Shown: in pieces, positions 6,327-13,994 of the stretch
How the letters are laid out: the number at the start of each line of letters is the position of its first letter
Position numbering within the stretch: the stretch's first letter is position 1
Origin: JABCPE02 sp963518845
Lineage (GTDB): Bacteria > Bacteroidota > Bacteroidia > Flavobacteriales > Weeksellaceae
NCBI GenBank assembly: GCA_963518845.1
Contig: CAUQKV010000035.1
Location: 1-14,662, forward strand
Reading direction: 5' to 3'
DNA: 14,662 nt
Notes under the pieces: model-generated
What the model saw: the letters and a program-made list of their open reading frames with translations, nothing else
Databases searched by the model: none
Told to the model about the DNA's origin: nothing
Made by a program: the position numbers and the translations under genes

Positions 6327-8523
6327 ATAATCTTTTTACTTTTTTGATGCCTTCTATCTGTGCCAGTTGTTTTAATAAATCCTCCAATTGGTTTTTGTTT
6401 TTAACTTCTAATGAGATGGTTCCGATGAAAATTCCATCAATGGAGTTGATAGAGATTCCTTTCATGTCGATGTGCATATTATTAGAGATAATGGATGCTA
6501 CATCATTTATTATTCCCATTCTGTCCATTCCTTGGAGTTCTATTTTGATGTTGTTAATGAATCTTTCGGAGTTCACCCATTTCGCCAGCATCACACGATA
6601 GTCGTAGTTTGCGCGGAGGTTTATCGCATTGGGACAGTTTTCATTATGCACTTTAATGCCATCATTTATAGTTAAAAATCCGAAAATCTTATCTCCAGGA
6701 ATTACCGTACAGCATTTTGCGAAAGAATAGGATAATTTTTCTTCATTTCGCCCAAAAACAATCAGGTCTAAATCTGATTTTGGCGTTTCTACAAACTCGG
6801 TTTTATCCTTTCGGAACCGCTGTAAAAGGCTTCCGAAGAAACTTTTTTTGCTGTCCAAATATTCCTTTAAATTGGAAGTGTCAAGCGTTCCTTCGTAGAA
6901 TTTTAGAAATAAATCCTGTGAGGTTTTTAGGTTAAAATATTTCTGAATATTATTGAGTTCCTCTTCTGAGAAGTTGATTTTAGCGTGTCTCAGTTTCCTT
7001 TGGAAAATTTCTTTTCCTTCGGCTACTTTTTGGTTTTTTTCCGAGTTTAAAACCGCCTTTATTTTAGAACGAGCCTTGGAAGTTACCACAAAATCCAGCC
7101 AGTCTTTTTTTGGTTTTTGGTTGGGAGAGGAGATGATGTCTATCTGGTCGCCATTTTTCAGGACATAGCTTATCGGCTGCAGTTTGCCGTTGATTTTAGC
7201 GCCGCTGCATTTCATTCCCAATTCAGAATGCACCATGAAAGCAAAATCCAGTGCTGTTGCACCTTTTGGAAGGATTTTGACATCTCCTTTTGGTGTAAAA
7301 ATAAAAACTTCTTTGGAGTAGAGATTTAGCTTAATGCTATCCAAAAGCTCCGTGGTGGAGAGCGATTGCTGGTTGTCCAAAACTTCCCGAATCTGAACTA
7401 CCCATTGTTCAAAGTTTTTATCATCAGAGTTTTGGCTAAAACCTTCTTTGTATTTATAATGGGCAGCGACACCTTTTTCTGCAATTTCATCCATTCGCTC
7501 GCTTCGGATTTGCACTTCCACCCACTTGTTGTCAGGCCCTAGGATAGTCAAATGAAGACTTTCATAGCCTGTACTTCTCGGTTGGGTAATCCAGTCCCGC
7601 ATTCGTGCAGGATTACTGTGATAGAGGTCGGTAATGATGGAATAGATTTTCCAAGCGAGAAATTTCTCGTTCTTAAAGTCCGATTTGTAGATGACACGGA
7701 TGGCGTAGTTATCATAAACTTCCTCAAAAGGAATGTTTTGTTTCAGCATTTTTCTATAAATAGAGCTGATAGATTTTGCCCTTCCTTTAATCTTAAAATT
7801 GAGTTTTTCTTCTTTTAGTTTTTCAGAAACATGCTCTATGAATTCCTGTACATAGCTTTCACGGTGTTCTTTGGCTATGATGAGTTTTTCAGAAATCTCG
7901 TTGTAGATTTCAGGCATGTTGTATTTTAGGGACAAATCCTCTAATTCGGATTTTATGTTGTAAAGTCCCAGTCTGTGAGCCATAGGAGCGTAGATGTATA
8001 CGGTTTCAGAGGCTATTTTTTTCTGTTTGTCTGGGCGCATGCTGTCCAGCGTTCTCATGTTGTGAAGGCGGTCAGCTATTTTGATGAGAATTACTCTAAA
8101 ATCATCCGATAGAGTGAGCAGGAGTTTTCGGTAGTTTTCGGACTGTACGGAGATGTTTTGGTTATTCATCACAGAAATTTTGGTGAGTCCGTTCACTACA
8201 TCGGCTATTTTCTTCCCAAAGAGTTTTTCTATATCCTCATAGGTGTAGTCGCTGTCTTCTATCACATCATGAAGTAGCGCTGCGGCGATGCTAGTCGCAC
8301 CTAAACCTATTTCCTCAGCCACGATTTTTGCCACCGCTATGGGATGGAAAATGTAGGGTTCTCCAGTCTTTCGGCGCTGGTCTTTATGGGCATCCCAAGC
8401 CACATCAAAAGCCTTTTTGATGAGTTCCAGCTGTTCCTCATTCAGCTTTCGGTAGGTGTGGTGGATTAGGTCATCGTATCTTTTGAGGATTTCTATTCGT
8501 TCTTGTTGTTCTTCGGTGCTCAT
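6325..8523 (-). CDS. rel: RelA/SpoT-family bifunctional (p)ppGpp synthetase/hydrolase
   Basis: Cytoplasmic stringent-response enzyme that makes (p)ppGpp from ATP and GTP/GDP and degrades it to GDP/GTP plus pyrophosphate. The 732-residue protein has the full long-Rel layout. The HD hydrolase domain (about 40-190) keeps H60, H85-D86, E89-D90 and D151 (in KIADRLHNMRTL). The synthetase domain (about 240-360) keeps GRAKSISSIYRK, D271, RMRDWITQPRSTGYESLH and E336 in EVQIR, so both activities look intact. A TGS domain follows at about 400-465, then a zinc-finger/CC-type region with KCCTVIPGD and NENCPN, and a C-terminal ACT domain at about 660-732. Bacteroidota often have a single such enzyme, which would make this the main Rel protein; that is inference. 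ATG at 8523 gives the normal N-terminus. A minus-strand TTG, 21 bases, then TACTTTCG upstream is a weak promoter candidate. Confidence 0.96.
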   Translation of the reverse strand: MSTEEQQERIEILKRYDDLIHHTYRKLNEEQLELIKKAFDVAWDAHKDQRRKTGEPYIFHPIAVAKIVAEEIGLGATSIAAALLHDVIEDSDYTYEDIEKLFGKKIADVVNGLTKISVMNNQNISVQSENYRKLLLTLSDDFRVILIKIADRLHNMRTLDSMRPDKQKKIASETVYIYAPMAHRLGLYNIKSELEDLSLKYNMPEIYNEISEKLIIAKEHRESYVQEFIEHVSEKLKEEKLNFKIKGRAKSISSIYRKMLKQNIPFEEVYDNYAIRVIYKSDFKNEKFLAWKIYSIITDLYHSNPARMRDWITQPRSTGYESLHLTILGPDNKWVEVQIRSERMDEIAEKGVAAHYKYKEGFSQNSDDKNFEQWVVQIREVLDNQQSLSTTELLDSIKLNLYSKEVFIFTPKGDVKILPKGATALDFAFMVHSELGMKCSGAKINGKLQPISYVLKNGDQIDIISSPNQKPKKDWLDFVVTSKARSKIKAVLNSEKNQKVAEGKEIFQRKLRHAKINFSEEELNNIQKYFNLKTSQDLFLKFYEGTLDTSNLKEYLDSKKSFFGSLLQRFRKDKTEFVETPKSDLDLIVFGRNEEKLSYSFAKCCTVIPGDKIFGFLTINDGIKVHNENCPNAINLRANYDYRVMLAKWVNSERFINNIKIELQGMDRMGIINDVASIISNNMHIDMKGISINSIDGIFIGTISLEVKNKNQLEDLLKQLAQIEGIKKVKRL

Positions 8524-8595
8524 CTTTGGGAAATTTTAGGATATTACGAAAGTAATAAAAAAATATTAAACATTACAAATATCCTCTCTTTTTTA

Positions 8596-8603
8596 TATTT
8601 TTG
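8596..8603 (+). promoter_or_regulatory. Candidate -7 element for the small acidic protein gene
   Basis: TATTTTTG fits TAnnTTTG and would place the start point about 20 nt before the ATG at 8628. No TTG is visible at the -33 position and the region is generally T-rich, so chance is possible. Confidence 0.35.
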
Positions 8604-8627
8604 TAAGTTCTAAATATTTTGAAATTT

Positions 8628-8861
8628 ATGAAAACTATACATATCCAAGCTAAGGAGTTTTTTGAATTATTAAAGCTGAAAGACCAGTCTATGTGGGATA
8701 TTTTCGCTCAGATGATAGACGGCGAAGAAAAGGAAATCCTCTTTCTAGATGAGGAGGAAAAGTTCCTTTTTGGTTACCGCCTGCCTGCGACTTTGGAAAA
8801 AATGCAGGAGGACAAAAAGCTTTTTACAGAGAAATATGCTGAAAAAATAATGCTGAATTAG
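8628..8861 (+). CDS. Small uncharacterised acidic protein
   Basis: Seventy-seven residues with no signal peptide or membrane segment, beginning MKTIHIQAKEFFELLKLKDQ. It is rich in Glu, Asp and Lys, with an acidic DGEEKEILFLDEEEKF centre and a helical, Lys-rich end. I do not recognise a family. ATG at 8628 is chosen over a TTG three codons earlier. It stands between the divergent rel gene and the acyltransferase gene, 60 bp before the latter. A helix-rich cytoplasmic protein is likely. The reading frame is supported by balanced composition and by lying in an otherwise empty gap, but it could still be a chance ORF. Confidence 0.65.
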   Translation: MKTIHIQAKEFFELLKLKDQSMWDIFAQMIDGEEKEILFLDEEEKFLFGYRLPATLEKMQEDKKLFTEKYAEKIMLN

Positions 8862-8882
8862 CTTCGGCAAGGGAAAAATCCT

Positions 8883-8890
8883 TAAATTTG
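8883..8890 (+). promoter_or_regulatory. Candidate -7 element for the acyltransferase gene
   Basis: TAAATTTG is an exact TAnnTTTG match, 31 bases before the ATG at 8922. No clear TTG is found at the -33 spacing. If real, it would drive the acyltransferase-mpl pair and perhaps genes beyond. Confidence 0.4.
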
Positions 8891-8921
8891 GGGCTTTATA
8901 TTTCGTTTTTAAAATCAAAAA

Positions 8922-9743
8922 ATGGGAAAGAAAAACATATTTACAGATGCCTTTGGCAACTGGTATATTTTGAAAAGATTGGTGGTATTTATTTTTGGAC
9001 TGGTTTCTTACCGAAGGTTCAATGGTTTTAATAAACTGAAAATCACAGGAACGGAGCATTTGGTGGATTTGCCGAAGACTAATGTGCTTTTCGTTTCCAA
9101 TCACCAGACTTATTTTGCGGATGTGGCAGCGATGTATCATGTCTTTTGTGCGGTGAATAACGGCTTTATCAATACGATTGCTAATCCTATTTACATTCTC
9201 AATCCCAAAGTAGATTTCTACTATGTGGCAGCGGAAGAAACCATGAACAAAGGGCTTCTTACAAGGATTTTTAAGCTGGTGGGAGCTGTTACAGTGAAAA
9301 GAACTTGGCGTGCCAATGGGCAGAATGTCAATAGAAAAGTAGATATGTCCGAGGTAGAAAACATCCTAAAAGCCCTGGACAACGGCTGGGTGGTGTCTTT
9401 CCCACAGGGAACTACGGCAGCTTTTGCTCCTGGGAGAAAGGGAACAGCAAAACTTGTCCTTCAGCAGAGAGCGATAGTAATTCCAGTGAAAATCAATGGT
9501 TTCCGTAGGGCTTTTGACAAAAAAGGATTAAGACTGAAAGTGACAGGCGTACAGCCGACAATGGAGTTTAAAAAACCGCTTGACATAGACTATGACAACG
9601 AAAGCGCTGAAGAGATTTTGGATAAAATCATGAATGCCATAGAGCAGACACCAAAACATAATGTCCTCCATGAATACGACCAAGAGCTGGAACGAAAAAA
9701 ACAAGAGGAGGCAGGAAAACAAGAAGAAAAACCACAAGCATAA
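8922..9743 (+). CDS. PlsC-like 1-acyl-glycerophosphate acyltransferase, altered motifs
   Basis: Membrane-associated acyltransferase of the PlsC/LPLAT superfamily, which transfers a fatty acyl chain from acyl-CoA or acyl-ACP to lysophosphatidate or another acceptor. Residues about 15-32 are hydrophobic and probably embed in the inner membrane. Block I reads VSNHQTYFAD, with His61 and Asp67 separated by five residues rather than the usual four of NHX4D. Block III reads FPQGTT (160-165) in place of the canonical FPEGTR, and block IV reads AIVIPVKINGF. The 273 residues are slightly longer than typical PlsC because of a charged Lys/Glu/Gln tail from about 255. The substrate may be lysophosphatidate or a different lipid such as an amino-acid lipid; the sequence does not decide. 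mpl starts 9 bp downstream, so the two are probably cotranscribed. Confidence 0.85.
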   Translation: MGKKNIFTDAFGNWYILKRLVVFIFGLVSYRRFNGFNKLKITGTEHLVDLPKTNVLFVSNHQTYFADVAAMYHVFCAVNNGFINTIANPIYILNPKVDFYYVAAEETMNKGLLTRIFKLVGAVTVKRTWRANGQNVNRKVDMSEVENILKALDNGWVVSFPQGTTAAFAPGRKGTAKLVLQQRAIVIPVKINGFRRAFDKKGLRLKVTGVQPTMEFKKPLDIDYDNESAEEILDKIMNAIEQTPKHNVLHEYDQELERKKQEEAGKQEEKPQA

Positions 9744-9752
9744 AAGAAAAAT

Positions 9753-11090
9753 ATGAAAGTTCATTTTATCGCCATAGGGGGGAGTGCCATGCACAATCTT
9801 GCTATCGCACTGAAAAATAAAGGTTTTGAGGTTACGGGCTCTGATGATGCCATTTTTGAACCCTCAAAAACACGATTGGAGCAGAAAGGCATTCTTCCAA
9901 AGGAATTTGGCTGGTTTCCAGAGAAAATCACAGCGGATATAGATGCTGTAATTTTGGGAATGCATGCCCATGCGGACAATCCAGAACTGGCAAGAGCCAA
10001 GGAATTGGGATTAAAAATCTATTCGTATCCAGAGTTTCTCTATCAGCAGAGCAGGGAAAAAACCAGAGTGGTAATTGCCGGTTCGCATGGGAAAACGACC
10101 ATCACTTCTATGATTCTGCATGTGCTGAATTTTCATAACAAGGAAATAGACTACATGGTGGGCGCCCAGCTGGAAGGGTTTGATTGCATGGTGAAAATCA
10201 CCGAGGATACAGACTTTATGATTTTGGAGGGCGATGAGTATCTTTCTTCTGCCGAGGACAGACAACCTAAATTCCTGCATTATCACCCAAATATAGCCCT
10301 AATCAGCGGTATTGCATGGGATCATATCAATGTTTTTAAGACTTTTGATGATTATTTAGAGCAGTTCAGAAAATTTACCGAAAGCATTACTTCTGGCGGA
10401 GTTTTGGTGTATAATGAGGAAGATGAAGAAGTGGTAAAAATCGTAGAAAACAGCCAGAAATATTTCCGAAAACTGCCTTACAAAACTCCTGAATACAGCA
10501 TTCGCGAAGGGAAAGTTTATCTAAAAACAAGCATGGGCGAAATTCCGCTCTCTGTTTTTGGGAAACATAACTTGCTCAACATGGAAGGCGCAAAACTTAT
10601 CTGCCAGCAGCTGGGCATCATGGAAGAGGAGTTTTATGAGGCGATAATGGGTTTTAAAGGTGCTTCCAAACGATTAGAAAAAGTGGAAAGAAAAGATGGC
10701 GGAATTTTGTATAAAGATTTTGCACACGCTCCATCCAAAGTAAAAGCCACTGTGGCGGCTTTCAAGGAGCAGTTTAAGCAGGAAAAAACTTACGGATTTT
10801 TAGAGCTTCATACTTATAGTTCGCTGAATCCCATATTTTTAGAACAATATAAAGGAGCGATGGACGGGCTGGATACAGGAGTGATTTTCTATTCGGAAGA
10901 AGCCCTGAAAATCAAGAGAATGGAACCGATTTCGCCTGAAATGATTAAAGAAAAATTCGGTAATCCAGACCTGAAAGTCTTTACCAATGCCGAAAGTCTC
11001 CACGAATACTGGAATACACTAGACAAGACCCAAGGCGCTTACCTGATGATGAGTTCAGGGAATTTCGGAGGATTAGACTTAGTTAATTAG
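9753..11090 (+). CDS. mpl: UDP-MurNAc:L-Ala-gamma-D-Glu-meso-DAP ligase Mpl
   Basis: ATP-dependent ligase that attaches the recycled murein tripeptide L-Ala-gamma-D-Glu-meso-DAP to UDP-MurNAc, returning cell-wall turnover products to synthesis. The protein is 445 residues with the Mur-ligase layout. The N-terminal UDP-binding domain has HFIAIGGSAM (4-13). The central ATP domain has P-loop GSHGKTT (110-116) and the segment EGDEYLSSAEDRQPKFLHY (159-177), the Mpl-type version of the Mur ligase metal-binding motif, followed by WDHINVF (189-195). The C-terminal domain has DFAHAPSKV. The DEYLSS/KFLHY segment and the DFAHAPS sequence favour Mpl over MurC, which binds L-alanine. It is closely spaced after the acyltransferase gene and lies two genes before murA, so recycling and de novo UDP-sugar supply are linked here. 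Confidence 0.93.
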   Translation: MKVHFIAIGGSAMHNLAIALKNKGFEVTGSDDAIFEPSKTRLEQKGILPKEFGWFPEKITADIDAVILGMHAHADNPELARAKELGLKIYSYPEFLYQQSREKTRVVIAGSHGKTTITSMILHVLNFHNKEIDYMVGAQLEGFDCMVKITEDTDFMILEGDEYLSSAEDRQPKFLHYHPNIALISGIAWDHINVFKTFDDYLEQFRKFTESITSGGVLVYNEEDEEVVKIVENSQKYFRKLPYKTPEYSIREGKVYLKTSMGEIPLSVFGKHNLLNMEGAKLICQQLGIMEEEFYEAIMGFKGASKRLEKVERKDGGILYKDFAHAPSKVKATVAAFKEQFKQEKTYGFLELHTYSSLNPIFLEQYKGAMDGLDTGVIFYSEEALKIKRMEPISPEMIKEKFGNPDLKVFTNAESLHEYWNTLDKTQGAYLMMSSGNFGGLDLVN

Positions 11091-11143
11091 TTTTCAATGA
11101 GATAGGTCTTTTAGGCTTATTCAAAATTTTATCAATAAACACA

Positions 11144-11761
11144 ATGGAGTATAACACAAACCGCACAAAGTTGCTCATGCCAGAATATGGCAGAAATATT
11201 CAGCAGATGGTAGAGTACTGTAAATCACTACCTTCTAAGGAAGAGCGTAATGAAGTGGCGAAAACCATAGTAGAATTTATGGGACAAAGAAATCCTCATC
11301 TCCGCGATGAGGAAAATTATAAGCATAAACTCTGGGATCATCTGTATATTTTAGCAGATTATGATTTGGATGTAGATGCGCCGTATCCTTTCCCAACGAA
11401 GGAGGAACTTGCCCAGAAGCCTAATAGGATGGATTATCCTTCTTTTGAAAATGAATACAAGTTCTACGGGAAGAGCATTTTACAGCTTATAGATAGGGCT
11501 ATAGAGCTGGAAGAAGGTGAGGAGAAAGAGGCGCTGATACAGGTAATTGCCAACAATATGAAAAAATCCTATAATGTCTATAACAAAGAACATGTGCAAG
11601 ACGAAGTTATTTTCAGACATTTGAAGGAACTTTCTCAGGATAAATTAGACTTGACAGGAATAGAAACTTTAGACAAAAGTAAAATCTATCACCCAAGCAG
11701 AAATAAGAGAAATAATCATAAAAAAAGAAACCATCATTCCCAAAAAAATAGAAAAAGATGA
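11144..11761 (+). CDS. DUF4290 domain protein
   Basis: Cytoplasmic protein of 205 residues matching the Bacteroidota DUF4290 family: the start MEYNTNRTKLLMPEYGRNIQ, then YKHKLWDHLYILADYDLDVD and YPFPTKEEL, are the parts I recognise. No enzyme motif, signal peptide or membrane segment is visible. Residues 1-170 appear helical. The last 20 residues form a strongly basic tail rich in Arg, Asn, His and Lys, which could bind RNA or an acidic surface. Its stop codon overlaps the murA start by 4 bp (ATGA at 11758-11761), so the two are translationally coupled. The fixed linkage to murA suggests a cell-wall role, but the function is unknown. Confidence 0.88.
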   Translation: MEYNTNRTKLLMPEYGRNIQQMVEYCKSLPSKEERNEVAKTIVEFMGQRNPHLRDEENYKHKLWDHLYILADYDLDVDAPYPFPTKEELAQKPNRMDYPSFENEYKFYGKSILQLIDRAIELEEGEEKEALIQVIANNMKKSYNVYNKEHVQDEVIFRHLKELSQDKLDLTGIETLDKSKIYHPSRNKRNNHKKRNHHSQKNRKR

Positions 11762-13071
11762 CAGAAGCATTTCAGATAAGAGGAGGAAAAAAACTAAGCG
11801 GAGAAATCACGCCACAAGGAGCTAAAAACGAAGCATTGCAAATTCTTTGCGCTGTGCTTTTGACTTCTGAGCCTGTGAGAATCAGTAATATACCAGACAT
11901 CAAGGATGTTAATCGTTTGATAGAAATCCTGCAAGATTTTGGGGTGAAAGTAATTAAAAACGGAAAAGGCGATTTTACTTTTCAGGCCGATAATATCCAT
12001 TTTGACTACATTAAATCAAAGGAATTTAGAAAAGATGGAGCAAAACTTAGAGGCTCTGTGATGCTTTTAGGGCCGATGCTTGCGCGTTTCGGTGAGGCGT
12101 ATATGCCTACACCAGGAGGAGACAAAATAGGAAGAAGAAGGCTGGATACTCATTTTCAGGGTTTTGTGGAGCTGGGAGCAGAATTTAATTTTAATGAAGA
12201 AGAAAGTTTTTACACCCTTACAGCTAAGGAATTAAATGGGAAATTTATTCTCTTGGAGGAGGCTTCGGTAACGGGGACTGCCAATATCATTATGGCGGCC
12301 GTTTTGGCTAAGGGAACGACCCAAATCTACAATGCAGCCTGTGAGCCGTATCTCCAGCAGCTTTGCAAGATGCTCAATAGAATGGGAGCGAAAATAACAG
12401 GAATAGGCTCTAATCTGCTGACGATAGAAGGAGTGGAAAGCCTTGGAGGAACGGAACATGTTCTCCTTCCAGATATGGTGGAAATCGGTTCTTGGATTGG
12501 GCTGGCAGCGATGACAAAGTCAGAAATTACCATCAAGAATGTGAACTGGGAACAGCTCGGCATCATTCCTGATACATTCCGAAAATTAGGGATTAAATTA
12601 GAGCGAAAAGGAGATGATATCTATATCCCATCGCAGGAAAATTATAAAATACAAAAGTTCATCGATGGGTCTATTTTGACCGTTTCTGATGCTCCTTGGC
12701 CAGGTTTTACGCCAGATTTACTTTCAATAATTTTAGTTGTGGCTACTCAGGCGAAGGGAAGTGTGCTTGTTCATCAGAAAATGTTCGAAAGCCGTCTGTT
12801 TTTCGTGGATAAACTAATCGATATGGGAGCACAAATTATCCTTTGTGACCCGCATAGAGCCACAGTAATAGGGCTTAACCACGAGACGCCATTGAGAGGA
12901 ACTACATTGATTTCGCCAGACATCAGAGCAGGAAACGCCCTTCTGATAGCTGCTCTTTCAGCTGAGGGAAAAAGTATAATCCACAATATAGAGCAGATAG
13001 ACCGAGGCTACGAAGACATAGAAGGCCGACTAAAAGCCATAGGCGCAGATATTGAGCGAATAAAAATTTAA
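11758..13071 (+). CDS. murA: UDP-N-acetylglucosamine 1-carboxyvinyltransferase MurA, Asp-type
   Basis: Catalyses the first committed step of peptidoglycan synthesis, transferring enolpyruvate from phosphoenolpyruvate to UDP-GlcNAc in the cytoplasm. The 437 residues have the two-lobed EPSP-synthase-like fold with six repeats. K23-N24 in GAKNEAL (E. coli K22-N23), the PDLL Asp of the second lobe and DIRAG (the R397 region of E. coli) are conserved. The active-site loop reads PTPGGDKIGRRRLDTH. The residue matching the fosfomycin-alkylated catalytic Cys115 of E. coli is Asp122 here (codon GAC at 12121-12123). Cys-to-Asp forms are known in other bacteria (for example mycobacteria and chlamydiae), stay active and are intrinsically insensitive to fosfomycin. 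The start ATG lies inside the end of the DUF4290 gene. No terminator follows before the next gene, 24 bp away. Confidence 0.96.
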   Translation: MTEAFQIRGGKKLSGEITPQGAKNEALQILCAVLLTSEPVRISNIPDIKDVNRLIEILQDFGVKVIKNGKGDFTFQADNIHFDYIKSKEFRKDGAKLRGSVMLLGPMLARFGEAYMPTPGGDKIGRRRLDTHFQGFVELGAEFNFNEEESFYTLTAKELNGKFILLEEASVTGTANIIMAAVLAKGTTQIYNAACEPYLQQLCKMLNRMGAKITGIGSNLLTIEGVESLGGTEHVLLPDMVEIGSWIGLAAMTKSEITIKNVNWEQLGIIPDTFRKLGIKLERKGDDIYIPSQENYKIQKFIDGSILTVSDAPWPGFTPDLLSIILVVATQAKGSVLVHQKMFESRLFFVDKLIDMGAQIILCDPHRATVIGLNHETPLRGTTLISPDIRAGNALLIAALSAEGKSIIHNIEQIDRGYEDIEGRLKAIGADIERIKI

Positions 13072-13095
13072 TTTAATCTTCAAAAAAAACGAGCG

Positions 13096-13953
13096 ATGAA
13101 AAGGTTTTTTATCAATCAAAATGATTTGTCTGATAAGTTTTGGAATATCGAATATGAAGGGGAGGAGCAAATCGTTCATTATGGAAAAATAGGAACTGCT
13201 GGGCGAGAAATGACAAAGAAATTCGCAAGTGAAGAAGAATGCCAAAAGGAAAGCGAAAAACTCATCGCTCAAAAAATGAAAAAAGGCTATGTAGAAGTTT
13301 CTCCAAATGAGGAAATTCCTACTAAAATAGAAATGAGCGAGGAGGAAAAAGCTGAATTTTTGTTTTGGGAAGCCATCGAAAAAAGCTATAAATATAACAA
13401 GAAAAAGTGGGATGCCTACGATATAGAAGAGCATCTGGAAAAGCTGACAAATTATCTATCTAAGTACGGAAAAGAGCGTTTGGTGGCTTTTGAAAAAACT
13501 CTGCAAGAAAAACTGAAGGAACTCTATACAGCCCAGATAGCAGAGCTTTACATCATTTTAAATTGTAATTTTGAGAAAAAAGATGGTGTTTATTATTTTG
13601 AGGAAGAGCCATACATTTCTACCGATGGATTTATTTATTTCCGATGCTGGCTTCTGCTGAAAGGGAAAGAATTTTTTGAAGATATAACCAAAGACATCAA
13701 TGCTTTCATCAGTGGAAAATATCATTTTGACATTGGGGACACTTGGGCAGAGGGACTGCTCTATGTGAGTGATGATGCCTATTCTGAAAACCATGAAAAC
13801 GAAGATGAGAGCGAAATAAGGGATATAGTTTTTGAAAAATATCCGCATATTAATTATGATAATATAGTAGAAATGAAGGAGAAATTCGCAGTGGGAAAAG
13901 AATTGTTTAAGAAATATCCCGCTCTTGTGGAGCAGATTTGTGATTTGAGATAA
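13096..13953 (+). CDS. WGR-like plus DUF4240 domain protein
   Basis: Soluble 285-residue protein with two recognisable parts. Residues about 10-68 form a WGR-like domain, WNIEYEGEEQIVHYGKIGTAG, followed by K.FAS...C......I..KMKKGYVEV, the usual helix and KGY end. The eponymous WGR motif is YGK here (Tyr29-Gly30-Lys31). Residues about 86-235 match DUF4240: FLFWEAIEKS near the start and TDGFIYFRCWLLLKGKEFFE (176-195), which fits its conserved D-x-F-x-Y-F-R-x-W-L core. A Glu/Asp-rich segment lies near 230-245. WGR domains bind nucleic acid or partner proteins in other contexts, but the function here is unknown. It sits between murA and the agmatinase gene with short gaps, and no terminator separates them. 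Confidence 0.85.
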   Translation: MKRFFINQNDLSDKFWNIEYEGEEQIVHYGKIGTAGREMTKKFASEEECQKESEKLIAQKMKKGYVEVSPNEEIPTKIEMSEEEKAEFLFWEAIEKSYKYNKKKWDAYDIEEHLEKLTNYLSKYGKERLVAFEKTLQEKLKELYTAQIAELYIILNCNFEKKDGVYYFEEEPYISTDGFIYFRCWLLLKGKEFFEDITKDINAFISGKYHFDIGDTWAEGLLYVSDDAYSENHENEDESEIRDIVFEKYPHINYDNIVEMKEKFAVGKELFKKYPALVEQICDLR

Positions 13954-13994
13954 GTAATTGAAAATTAGTTAAATATAATTTAAATACATAAAAA

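Noticed and set aside
8745..9140. Minus-strand ORF of 131 codons spanning the small acidic gene and the acyltransferase gene
   Set aside because: It runs antisense across two plus-strand genes and resembles no known protein; the acyltransferase frame has clear motifs.
13954..13994. Promoter for speB in the 41-bp gap
   Set aside because: A TTG at 13958-13960 is followed only by a poor TAnnTTTA-like element; AT-rich chance matches are expected.
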